Part shown: positions 54,877-64,000 of the stretch, in pieces
How positions within the stretch are numbered: the first letter of the stretch is position 1
How the letters are laid out: each line of letters opens with the position of its first letter
Source of the DNA: Ascochyta rabiei
Lineage: Eukaryota; Ascomycota; Dothideomycetes; Pleosporales; Didymellaceae
Direction: 5' to 3'
Assembly (NCBI RefSeq): GCF_004011695.2
Contig: NC_082416.1
Span: 248,001-312,000, forward strand
Length of the DNA: 64,000 nucleotides
Program-made: the position numbers and the translations under genes
The notes under the pieces: generated by a model
Told to the model about the DNA's origin: nothing
What the model saw: only the letters and a program-made list of their open reading frames with translations
The model's database searches: none

Positions 54877-56778
54877 AGTCCTCGAAGGCTGAGGTCTTGA
54901 ATGTAAGTTGTACGCGACGCGGGAGCTGTAGACTTATAAGACACCTCTCGCCCTGGAATTCTCCCACAGACTAGAGATTCCTTTGGCAATGTCGTTGCGC
55001 AGAGTCCAGCTTCAAAGCCAATCAGATGCGCTGCTGAAATATCTTCTTGATTGCGTCAACGCTAGATGCTTGTCTTGTATATGCCGGAGGACGCCTGGCT
55101 CTAACCGGGGACAAGTGATGTTGTGTTCCGCTGGTTTCGAAGTTCTATGGTTATCGTCAATGAGCTCGTGGCATGCCGTTCGGTGTTCGGCTCGCCAGCC
55201 AAACATCGATCCAGGAGTTTTGTTGCCTTATCTAACACGACAAAGATAGGCCTCCGGTACGTTGTGCAACAATAATTGATTGACTGGGCATAGTTTTCGT
55301 GCAACCATTGTCGTCATTGTCTGCACACCATGGTTGACATCTAGAATTCGATAGGTGCACGTATGGGGTCGGCACGAAGCTGTCCAGGATTTGAATCCTT
55401 CGCTCTGCACGACAAGTATCTAGCCGTCCCAACGAGCGATTTTACGATTATGAGGGACGGACATCTCAACCCGAGGCTCCCCTCGGGCCTCAGATTCTGT
55501 CCCTTTTACAACGAAATACTGCTAATGTTGCGATGAAAGAATCTGACTGACCTGCAGTCTACGAGAGGATATTGAGGACAATGTCCGGTTTAGCAAATGC
55601 AGAAGGTCCAAACAATATTTCGGCCTTTGCGAGGAATGGTGAAGACGTCGTGCTTTGGCATCTGCTGCTACGAATTAAGAGTGAAGCTGCTGACGTCATG
55701 GGTTCTGGAAGCTTCCCGTTTCTGATTCGAGGGCCAGGCCATTTCATGCGTACAGTGTTCATTCAACAAACAACACTGCTTGTCAGAAACGTAGACGTGC
55801 TGCAACATCTGTTATGAGACAGAAATTGACGCAAAACTTTCGATACGAGGACGTCCCGTCACGCTTCGCATCCTTCGACACAAGACACGACATGAAACGC
55901 GTTTGCGGTTTGCATCGCCACCACGGCCACAACAGAGACGACTACAGCCAGAGCCGCAGACGTGGTATTCAGGTCGATCACTCGCGATAAGCTTGTCTGG
56001 AGCTGTGCAATGCTTCAATCGATCTTTTAGAAGGCATGCAACAGACTAGAGTGGCATTATATTGGATCGGTTCTTCGAATCTAATTTGCGGAGGCGTAAG
56101 GCATGCTCTTAGCTTTGTCGATCATGGTTGTTTCCTCAAAATCTTGTTGCGTTCCTCAGGCCTTCCAATGTGTTCTTCAGGCGTTTACAACAGTGGGCAC
56201 CAGCGTGTTTAGCGGTTCAGGGCCCAGATGAAACACCAAGATCGTACCCGAAAGGTCGCAGATCGCCTCGGATCCACATATCCGGCCCATCATGCAACAC
56301 GATACAAGCGTAGAGTTCAATGCTTGGCCAAAATTAAGCATTCGGGTGGAGTGCATGGTAGCTTTCGCATCCTTTGAGTGGCTTCGTCGGCTGCTGACAC
56401 GATTAACTACTTGATGCTCCCAAACCGGAGGCGACAGGGCATAAGATCCGGCACGAAACTTCCACCAGATGACTGCGTCCAGACGTCTGAATATCCTTCG
56501 TAGCTGTCTCGCGGACGAGAAGTGCGTTTGCGGTCAGCCTCAAGCCCCGCTTTTGTCAATGGCTTTACAGTCATTGTCGGGAACCCCTTCTGCTCATGTG
56601 CGTTCAGCAAACTATATATCTTGGTCGTGGGGCGGCCTCTTCCTGAGGATCAGAACTGCAGGTCATTCGCATCAACTTCCTATTCAACCACTTAATACCT
56701 TACTTTTAATTATCCAGTCTGCGACTGTCCAATCATATACTTTCGACACATCTGATCTCGCTCATAACACCCTCCAAA
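54877..56778. other. Long intergenic region, no supported gene
   Basis: Only short frames of fewer than 140 codons without family marks. It contains the promoters of the divergent P450 and cupredoxin-like genes. Confidence 0.5.
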
Positions 56779-57520
56779 ATGCTTTTCTCCACGATCCTCG
56801 CTGCCGGGCTTGCCCAGGCCATGACTGCTTCCGCTGCCACTATGATGGTCACCGTTGCAGCGAACAACAAATTCCAGTTCACCCCTAACTCGATTACTGC
56901 TCAGCCCGGAGATATGGTTGCCTTCAACTTCGTTGCTCAGGTAAGGCATCACCATTCGATACCCTGGCCGCATCGCTAACACGTACCAGAATCACTCTGT
57001 TGCTTCGTCGACCGCCAACAACCCTTGCCAGCCCGAGAGGAATGCCATCTTCTCCGACTTCCAGCCCATTCCCGGTAACCCCAATGGTAGCCCCAACGGC
57101 GGCGGCAACGGCGGCGGCAATAACAGGAACAACAACCGTCAAGCCGGCAATACGCCCATGTTCATGGTCCCCATCACCGACACCCAGCCTATGTATATAT
57201 ACTGCTCTCAGGCGCAGCATTGCCAGCAAGGCATGGTCATGGTCATCAATCCTCCCAACGCCAATGCTGTCACCCAGTACCAGAACAAGGCTGCACAGGC
57301 CAACAACAACGTCTCTCCCCAGGGTGGCATGTCCGGTGGATCTGTCACCAACAACAAGGCTGGTACTAACCCCAAGAATGTCCTCGGTGCCCAGGCCGGT
57401 GATGCTGCTACCCAGACAGGGAAGGGTAAGGGTAAGGGTAAGGGTAAGGGTAAAGGAAAGGGTAAAGGAAAGGGTAAAGGAAAGGGTAAGGGCAAGGGCG
57501 GCAAGGGAAATGGAAACTAA
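56779..57520 (+). CDS. Secreted cupredoxin-like protein with a Gly-Lys repeat tail
   Basis: Exons 56779-56940 and 56990-57520 give 230 residues. A signal peptide is clear (MLFSTILAAGLAQAMTASA). The plastocyanin-like fold is indicated by VTVAANNKFQFTPNSITAQP then GDMVAFNFVAQNHSVASST, a Cys in NPCQP, MFMVPITDTQPMYIYCSQAQ and HCQQGMVMVINP. His of NHSV, Cys of YCSQ, His of QHC and Met of GM fit the four copper-ligand positions. A Gly/Asn-rich linker interrupts the domain. The last about 40 residues are (GK)n, encoded by a GGTAAG-type 6-bp repeat (57419-57500). Such extracellular proteins are common in plant-associated fungi; role unknown. Confidence 0.8.
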
Positions 57521-59536
57521 GAGTTGAGGTTGTTTAGAAGAAATTGCGATGCCTATAATGAAGAGAATAGAAGTACCTAAGCAGAGTGCGAAAACACAGA
57601 GATTATGTACATAGAAGCTGGATATTCTATCGATATTAATACGATATTGCAGACCATTGGTAGCTTTATATGTCTCATGCGCGAGCGTGAAGCGCTCGAT
57701 ATTTCCGCAAACGCTCTCTTTCTGGCTCAGTGAATGTCGTTGGTATGTCCTCTTTCGGGGTGAAAAACGAATAGCTGTAAACCTCGTTTTGCGAAACTCT
57801 CATTTCCGGGATGGAAAGCTCCGAGTGGTAGTGCCTTGTTTGTTGCGATGATCAGTATCCGCAAGCTTGATGCGGATTCGAAACATGCGGTTTCAGAGCC
57901 ACCAGAGCTTGGCCTGAACCGAGATCTTCGAGATTCTAGGTCTACCCCGGGCTAGCAGTTTCTCTGACCAACATCATAGCGTTAAAGCCGGAGTGGATTC
58001 AATTTTTCACACTCAGTGTCGTCCGCAATATCGTCATGAGGCTCTACACAGTTCGAACCATTCGAATATACTCATGGAGGATATACGGGCAGCTCCAGTA
58101 CAGAATTTCCATGCCATACATCTCATACTGTCGCAGTTCTTTCGTAGAGCGTTTATTATCGGCCATAGAAAGGTGTGAACAGCAGCGCATATGGGTTGAA
58201 AACACCTTCCTATCCCCCCACGAATGGAGTGCTGTGGCACATGGCGCGAATTGCTGGAGACAACACTTTACATGTCAATGATCTTCAGTTCGAACCAAGT
58301 GCTTTTGATGCATGATCGTGAGCTATATCGAGTAAGGAATTGACGCGATCGCGAGAGTCTGTGCATTCAGCCTGCGACGTACCCAAGAGCTGGCCCAGGG
58401 TGATAATTGAGGTAACGTATGCTCTGATAAGTCTGCGCAACGACAAAGAAATGCTTGATGAACTACTACAAGCGGAATAGAACATGACAGCCTGTAGATT
58501 AGTATACTGGGGGGTGGTGAAGTCTTGCGAGTAGATACTGTGTCGCAACGCACGGCTCCTGAATGATCCTAAGACGTCCCCAGAAAGTGAGCCACGTTCT
58601 AGTATATTAATTGAGGCCCGGGAGTCGTTCTCTGTTATTCCAATGTCGTTTTCGCTTATCTTTGGCATGGCCTGGCTATCATCGTGAATCCCTGTAACCA
58701 ATCACGTGACAGCCAAGGCTGCCTTCTCGAAAATTTCACACACGATGCTCATTTGACACCGGCCAACATTGGGGTTCATGCTTGAATGTCTCGCAGGTGA
58801 AAAAACGCTTCCTGCAAACTCGGAGTGTTCTTGATTTGCAAACCATCGATACGAACAGCCGTAGTAGCCATCAGCAGATATGGTCAAAACTTTTTGGTAT
58901 TCAGAACGACATACGTTCGCAATGCATAATAATGGGTAAGCAGGGTCGTCATCCGTCAGGTGAGGTGCTCATGTCTGGATTAGCCTCGGGCCAGCGCCGA
59001 CCTCCAAATTTCCCAATGCCCGGGACGGCGCGCGTGACGAGCCGGGTTCATTGACGGCTCCACACGACAGTGACGACAGGTACCGTATTTAGCAACTTTG
59101 TTGCCCGTGACTGCCTGATTGAGATAAACCGGGCAATGATCTTCAAGGGATTCCCCACAAGATGGTAGCATCTGCATACAATGTCCACTCCATACTTCCA
59201 ATTGGCCACCAATCAGAGCACTTGAGTTCTTCTCGATAACCTAAGAGAGGAGTGACCAAGAACTAAGGGGAGAAAAAATCGCCTTGGCGAACCGCTCGGC
59301 ACTATGGGACTGGTATGAGCTTGAACCGATGCGATCAGTACCGTCTTAAGCTTGACCCTCCGCTCCGTTCAAGTTATTGGATATGCTTCCTCGAATGGAA
59401 ACCGGAGCGGACACTATATTAGTAGAGAACAAGCTGACTGACTGGCAATCTATGTCACGGCAAGAATGTAAGGTATATATATCTAAATCCATACAGCAAT
59501 GAGAGGTCACAATCACCGCGTTGTCAGTCGCGCAAG
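57521..59536. other. Long intergenic region, no supported gene
   Basis: A minus-strand frame of 138 codons (58285-58701) lacks an ATG at its 5' end and any family motif. Nothing else is recognised apart from the GH5 gene's TATA-like TATATATATC about 60 bp upstream of its ATG. Confidence 0.45.
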
Positions 59537-60863
59537 ATGCACTTCTCCAGCCTACTGTGCGCTGTGGGCCTCCTCGCAATTGTTTCCGCATTCCCTAACG
59601 TACCCTTTGTAACCTCGGGTCAATGGGTTCACGACTCTACCGGTGAGAACTTTACCTACGTGGGCGTCAACTGGCCTGGTGCCGGTGAGGTGATGATTCC
59701 TGAGGGACTTCAGTACCAGAGCATTGCGTCGATTGTGTCAGATATTAAAAGTCTGGAAATGAACTCAGTCAGGTTGACTTTCGCCATTGAGATGATCGAC
59801 GACATCAAAGACAATGGGGGAGATGTCACAATTCAAGATGCGTTCAGGAAGGCATTGGGTGACACAAACGGTACCGCTGTATACCAGCAAGTGATCGAAA
59901 ACAACCCACAATTCGGGCCTTCGACCACAAGACTTCAGGTACTCAAAGATGTGCAGTAGAGACGCAAAGATTCTCTGACGCCTCTCAAGGTCTACGATGC
60001 TATCGCTACCGAGCTCGAAAAGCAGCAAATCTATGTTCACCTTGATAACCACATGTCCAAAGGAAAGTGGTGCTGTTCCACCAATGATGGTAACGCATGG
60101 TTTGGCGACGCTGATTTTGACGTCACCAAATGGAAACGTGGCCTTCAGTACATGGCTGAGCATGTAAAGTTCCTCGCTCATGCGACCCATAAAGCATACT
60201 AATTAAGGATTCCAGAGCAAGCAATGGCCCAACATGGTCTCAATCGGCCTTCGCAATGAATTCCGCGAGCCGGACGATGCCAGCTCTTCCCTTCCATACG
60301 ACTGGCCAACCTGGTACGAGCAGAATATTGCGGCTGCCGACGTCGTCAATGCTGCAAACCCAGATATCCTAATATTTTTGTCCGGTCTAAACTTCGACAC
60401 GACACTTCAACCTATTCCCGGAGCCGATGATCTAGGTGATGGCAAGAAGTTCCTCCTTACCGATTTCAAGTATGCCGACAAACTCGTCCTCGAGATGCAT
60501 AACTACCAGAATTCCGCTACGAACTGTGGAGATATCGAAGGCGGTCTGTGGAACAACGGTTTCCGTGCGACCGGTGAGGAGGCTGTAAACAAGATGCCTG
60601 TACTTCTGACTGAGTTTGGATTCACCCAAGCAGATGGTAGCTATGACAGCGTCTATGCGACCTGCCTGCGCAAGCTGATGCCGCAGTGGAAATCGGGTTG
60701 GATGGTGTGGGCACTTGGCGGGAGCTATTACATTCGCACCGGGACCCAGGACTATGAGGAGACGTGGGGCTTGTTGAATCATGACTGGAGTGCATGGAGA
60801 AACACGGATGCGATTGAAGCGCTCAAAAGCATGGTAAACGCCACACTCGCGGCTGTACAATGA
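59537..60863 (+). CDS. Secreted glycoside hydrolase family 5 (cellulase-like)
   Basis: Exons 59537-59938, 59990-60163 and 60216-60863 give 407 residues. The signal peptide is MHFSSLLCAVGLLAIVSAFP. An apparent TAG stop at 59957 lies in a 51-bp intron (GTACTC..CTCAAG), whose removal restores TTRLQVYDAIATELEKQQIY, so the gene is intact. GH5 marks: NFTYVGVNWPG, SVRLTFAIEM, VHLDNHMSKGKWCC, the acid/base Glu in GLRNEFREP, MHNYQ, and the nucleophile Glu in LLTEFGF. WMVWALGGSYYIR near the end holds the aromatic that closes the active site. The likely substrate is a plant beta-glucan or mannan; exact specificity is unknown. Confidence 0.9.
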
Positions 60864-61239
60864 AACTGGATCAGATGATGAAGGGTCGTTGGATGTCTCA
60901 ATCAGGGAATTCAAATTATGAGGAAAGTGATGTTGCTGGAAAATTGCACAAGCCTTTCTGCCACTAGATTAACATTGTACGTATACACAGCTACTGCGTA
61001 GGGCTGTAGAGATAGCACCAGGCACACACCGGGATACTTGTTATCACAACAGAATTCCAGCTATCGAAACAATCGACGCAACCATCGGTACGGCTACCCC
61101 CGCTTTGGAAACTTATATCCATATGGCATCCACCCTGCTAGCTGCTCCGGGATAAGTCTCATTTTTGTTCATTGTGTAGTTGACAAGCGTAGGGACGCAT
61201 CTAGGACGCAATAAAGCATTTGAGTCTGTCACCCAGCAC
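60864..61239. other. Intergenic, nothing recognised
   Basis: Converging 3' ends of the GH5 and J-protein genes. Confidence 0.5.
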
Positions 61240-61494
61240 TCAGCTGGTGTGTTTCTGTCGCTTGGCAGAACTTAGCTCTGATTCATCGTACTCTCTTCGT
61301 CGCTGAGAATTCCTAAGAACTTCCCAGGCCCGATTTAAAGCCTTGGTGATGGCCTCGTTTTCGGCTTTCTTACTATCTACTAGTTCTGTGCCTTTATCAG
61401 GGTGGTGCTTAGAGATCAGAGCTCGGTATGCATCCTTGATCGCTGCATATGAAGCATGTTGCTCTATGCCCAATATCTCATAGAGTTTCGACAT
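61240..61494 (-). CDS. Small J-domain (DnaJ-like) protein
   Basis: An 84-residue protein that is nearly all J-domain: LYEILGIEQHASYAAIKDAY, HPD motif in ISKHHPDKG, ITKALNRAWEVL and RRREYD. J-domains stimulate Hsp70 ATPase. There is no Gly/Phe or zinc region and no membrane segment, only a short basic tail (SAKRQKH). It could be an orphan J-protein; the partner Hsp70 is not identifiable. Confidence 0.85.
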   Translation of the reverse strand: MSKLYEILGIEQHASYAAIKDAYRALISKHHPDKGTELVDSKKAENEAITKALNRAWEVLRNSQRRREYDESELSSAKRQKHTS

Positions 61495-61988
61495 GTTGAA
61501 CTTGGGATTCAGTACAGGAATTTGGGGCGCTATGTAATAGACGCGACGAGCAGAAACGCTTGACCAAGTGTCTCAAAAAGCTTGTTCTTCCCTTGACATT
61601 GGCTGGTAGGTAAAGGAAGCTTCAGCCAGAATGTGCGGTAACCGGGTCGCTCTTTTGTTTTGATTTTTCAGATGAGTTGACTTGGCGTGTCGTTCGTTTT
61701 CTGTGATCTGTCTGAGCGTGGGTGCTAGGAGACGAAGGTCAAGAGGTTTTGGCAAGAAGTGCGTTGTAGCCGGATGGTACCATGAACCAAGCAAAAAAGA
61801 AAGAACGTGGACAAGTACCTCTGCTGTACAACGTCGAATCACAGGAAATTTAAGCGCCTAATCAGAACTACTTGTGTCTCTCAGATTGTGAATAGTCTAA
61901 CCAGATCTAGAAAACTGCGAACCGTAAAATGATAAATTTTTATTGCTTTCTATCGTCTTCACTCCGAGTCTAGCGAGGCAGAATCATT
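61495..61988. other. Intergenic, nothing supported
   Basis: An 89-codon minus-strand frame (61573-61842) lacks a proper ATG and is not called. Confidence 0.4.
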
Positions 61989-63144
61989 CTAGATCTTTCC
62001 AATACCGGCACCCCGCTTGACGACCTTGGTGACGTCCTTGAGCGAAGTAAGCTTGTACTTGTAAGGAGCCTTGGTGAAGTTGCCAACCTGGGTGATGTTG
62101 ACGCGGGCCTTGCCAAAGTCGTTCTCTGTGAATCTGTCAGATATTATCTTAAATTTTGCATGCCAGAACACCTACTCGCACCAAGGTTCGCAAATCCGTC
62201 AATCTCAAAGTCGCCATCAGGGCTGGTGTTGGGGCTGTCCTCAGGAACAACGAGCCCGTAAGTGCTCAATGCCTCCCGTGTGTTACCGGTGAAAACATTG
62301 CCCTCAACGAGAACCTGGTTGTCGCTGCGGCTATGGATAGCCTGGTACAGGAAGTCTTGATACAAGTTGTTGTAGATGTGCTGGTGACCGAAGCGGCCAG
62401 CGGGTCCTCGAGTGCCAGAGTTCCTCCAATAGTTGTGGTGGTAGGTAACGTGGAGATGGCCAGTGTCGACATCCCTCAGGGCGTCGCTGTTACCAATCAA
62501 AGAGCTTTTCCAGTGGTCGTGGAAGTAGTTCCAAGAGACAGTGATCCAGTCCGAAGCTCGAACGATGTCCAGTTGCCCATCATAGTAATCCGAACCAATC
62601 GCGACAGAGATTTCGGAGCTGAATTCTGGTACTTATCAGCGAGTGGCCAGAATGTCAAAACTGAAGGGCCTTACCGTTATGGTCAATCCAGACGCGAGTG
62701 CTGTTCTGTATGGTGATGCCATCGTTGTTCACAATCTTGCGGATGGCGAAGTTGCGGAGGATGACGTTTGTCGCATTGACGATCGAGATACCTGCTCCTG
62801 TGATCTCTGCGCCCTTTCCGACACCGATGATTGACTGAACAGGTTAGAAGACACGGGGATAGGTTGTCGGATTCACCATGTACCTTGTTGCTGCCAGGTC
62901 GCAGGCGCGCTGTCAGATTGAAGTTGCCCTTAACATATATGATCTTTGGCTCTGTGCCAGCAACAGCTGAGACAAGAGCATCGACAGAAGAGACTGTCAC
63001 AGTCTTGCTTTCCTTGCCAGCGCCACCAGTGGTCGGTCCAATTGGGTTGTTTTTGGCGAAACCAACCAGATCGTAGTCGGCTCCTGAAGGGGCAGCTATA
63101 GCTACGAACGCAAGAGAAAGAATCGAGATGAGCAAGAGCTTCAT
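61989..63144 (-). CDS. Secreted pectate lyase (PL1)
   Basis: Cleaves de-esterified pectin by beta-elimination with calcium. Exons 63144-62884, 62834-62675, 62625-62176 and 62125-61989 give 335 residues. The signal peptide is MKLLLISILSLAFVAIAAP. PL1 marks: SIIGVGKGAEITGAGISI, VILRNFAIRKI, DGITIQNSTRVWIDHNEFSS, DIVRASDWITVSWNYFHDHW with KSSLIGNSD following, VTYHHNYWRNSGTRGPAGRFG (catalytic Arg region) and HIYNNLY. Introns of 49-50 bp. It lies near the GH5 and cupredoxin-like genes, giving a small set of secreted, probably plant-facing proteins. Confidence 0.92.
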
Positions 63145-64000
63145 CTTGATTTTAGATAATAGTACACGAGAAAAGGACCGAAGAAGCTCTGGCTACATTG
63201 GAGTCGGACCGCTGAGAATGGTACTTATACTGCCCAGAATGAAAGCATCTTCAATCCAGGTCGCTGGAACGCCCTCGTAAACCTTTTGCAATTCTTCCGG
63301 CACAGCACGCCGTGGCGCACACAGGGCGAGGGGGAAATAGGCTGCATGTCCGCATATGCCGTCGATATCGTTGCTGCAGAGCTGATGCTCATCGTCTACA
63401 AGCCGGGTCGTGGCATCTAGCAGCAAGATGAAGATGTACCATGGCTGAGAGAGGTACTGTTGAGTGGTGGAACAATCTATCCCCAGATTATCCATCGTTG
63501 AAGAAGGAAGATCGCCCGTCTTGGAACGTCTTGGCAACTGGGGAAAATGCGGGATGAAGGGCCTCGGAAGGCCCGTGCCACACGTTTCCGCTTGCAAGCA
63601 CACAGGCTCCACCAGTGCTTGACCCGGACCCCTGCAGTGCCTTCTCCGTCACCTCATCTTCCATCGTCATTTGACAATATGAGCAAATTTTCGCTGCCTT
63701 CAGCCACTGCTAATCCTCGATTACGAATGTCGCTTACCGTGAGAATTCACACCTTCCTGACATCTCTGTAGTCTGCGTCATCGAATAGCCTGGCTCAATT
63801 AGAAGCCGAGGCCCGTACTCTCACGGCAGACTTAAGCGGGACCGGGCCTTCATCCAATCCTATGGTACACTGGACACAGAGCAAGAAGTCCAGCTCCTGT
63901 AACAGATATGGGATCAACACCTGTAATTCAAAGTTTGGTGTTAAGTGAGATCGTAAGAAGCATGTCGACGACAAGTCAAAATACACGTGCAAGCAACTGT
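63145..64000. other. Right edge, no confident gene
   Basis: A minus-strand frame from ATG 63495 to 63193 (100 residues, MDNLGIDCSTTQQYL...) is possible but has no family match and could be an exon of a gene extending outside. The last 230 bp show nothing recognisable. Confidence 0.35.

Noticed and set aside
58285..58701. 138-codon minus-strand ORF
   Set aside because: No ATG at the 5' end, no recognisable family and no splice partner.
59939..59989. Premature TAG in the GH5 gene suggesting a pseudogene
   Set aside because: A 51-bp GT..AG intron covering it restores the family sequence exactly in frame.

Overview
The window reads as nuclear DNA of a filamentous ascomycete, most likely a Dothideomycete. 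Genes are dense and carry many 45-75 bp GT..AG introns. There is a HET-type incompatibility gene, a Zn2Cys6 regulator, two DUF7918-type genes, and secreted GH5 and PL1 enzymes. Transposon copies carry C-to-T/G-to-A damage typical of repeat-induced point mutation (RIP). The class is inferred from gene content; no rRNA or marker gene is present.

Layout. 1-0.7 kb: edge of an AT-rich, TAG/CTA-rich degenerate repeat. 1.26-3.03 kb: broken HET-domain gene. 3.4-6.9 kb: F-box-like gene, two small ORFs and a GT32 glycosyltransferase. 8.0-15.24 kb: two inverted, RIP-damaged Mutator-like elements (MULEs) flanking a 221-bp miniature inverted-repeat element; a second miniature element follows at 15.25-15.76 kb. 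16.0-18.75 kb: tandem DUF7918 paralogues. 19.5-33.9 kb: housekeeping block with STS1/Cut8, MTR4, a COX8/COX7C-type subunit, ELP1 and a Zn2Cys6 regulator. 35.0-36.9 kb: complete but RIP-killed Fot1/pogo element ending 43 bp past the NAA10 stop codon. 36.9-44.2 kb: NAA10, a conserved fungal protein of unknown function, ECT1 and an Alba-like protein, several with minisatellites inside introns. 45.8-46.4 kb: decayed F-box-like gene fragment. 46.7-52.9 kb: an apparently intact Helitron replicase-helicase followed by a spliced DUF3716-like zinc-finger gene. 53.1-63.1 kb: accessory, probably plant-associated genes: P450, secreted cupredoxin-like protein, GH5 hydrolase, small J-protein and PL1 pectate lyase.

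Exon structures below were built by hand from splice signals and reading-frame arithmetic, and most join without frame conflict. The core genes serve RNA surveillance (MTR4), tRNA wobble modification (ELP1), nuclear proteasome localisation (STS1), N-terminal acetylation (NAA10), phosphatidylethanolamine synthesis (ECT1), sphingolipid mannosylation (GT32, probable) and respiration (COX8). They are unrelated neighbours, not a pathway cluster. The most unusual material is the mobile DNA: an inversion apparently recorded in a MULE target-site duplication, and a Helitron that escaped RIP and sits beside a nuclear-looking zinc-finger gene sharing its TTACAGG/CCTGTAA-rich noncoding sequence.
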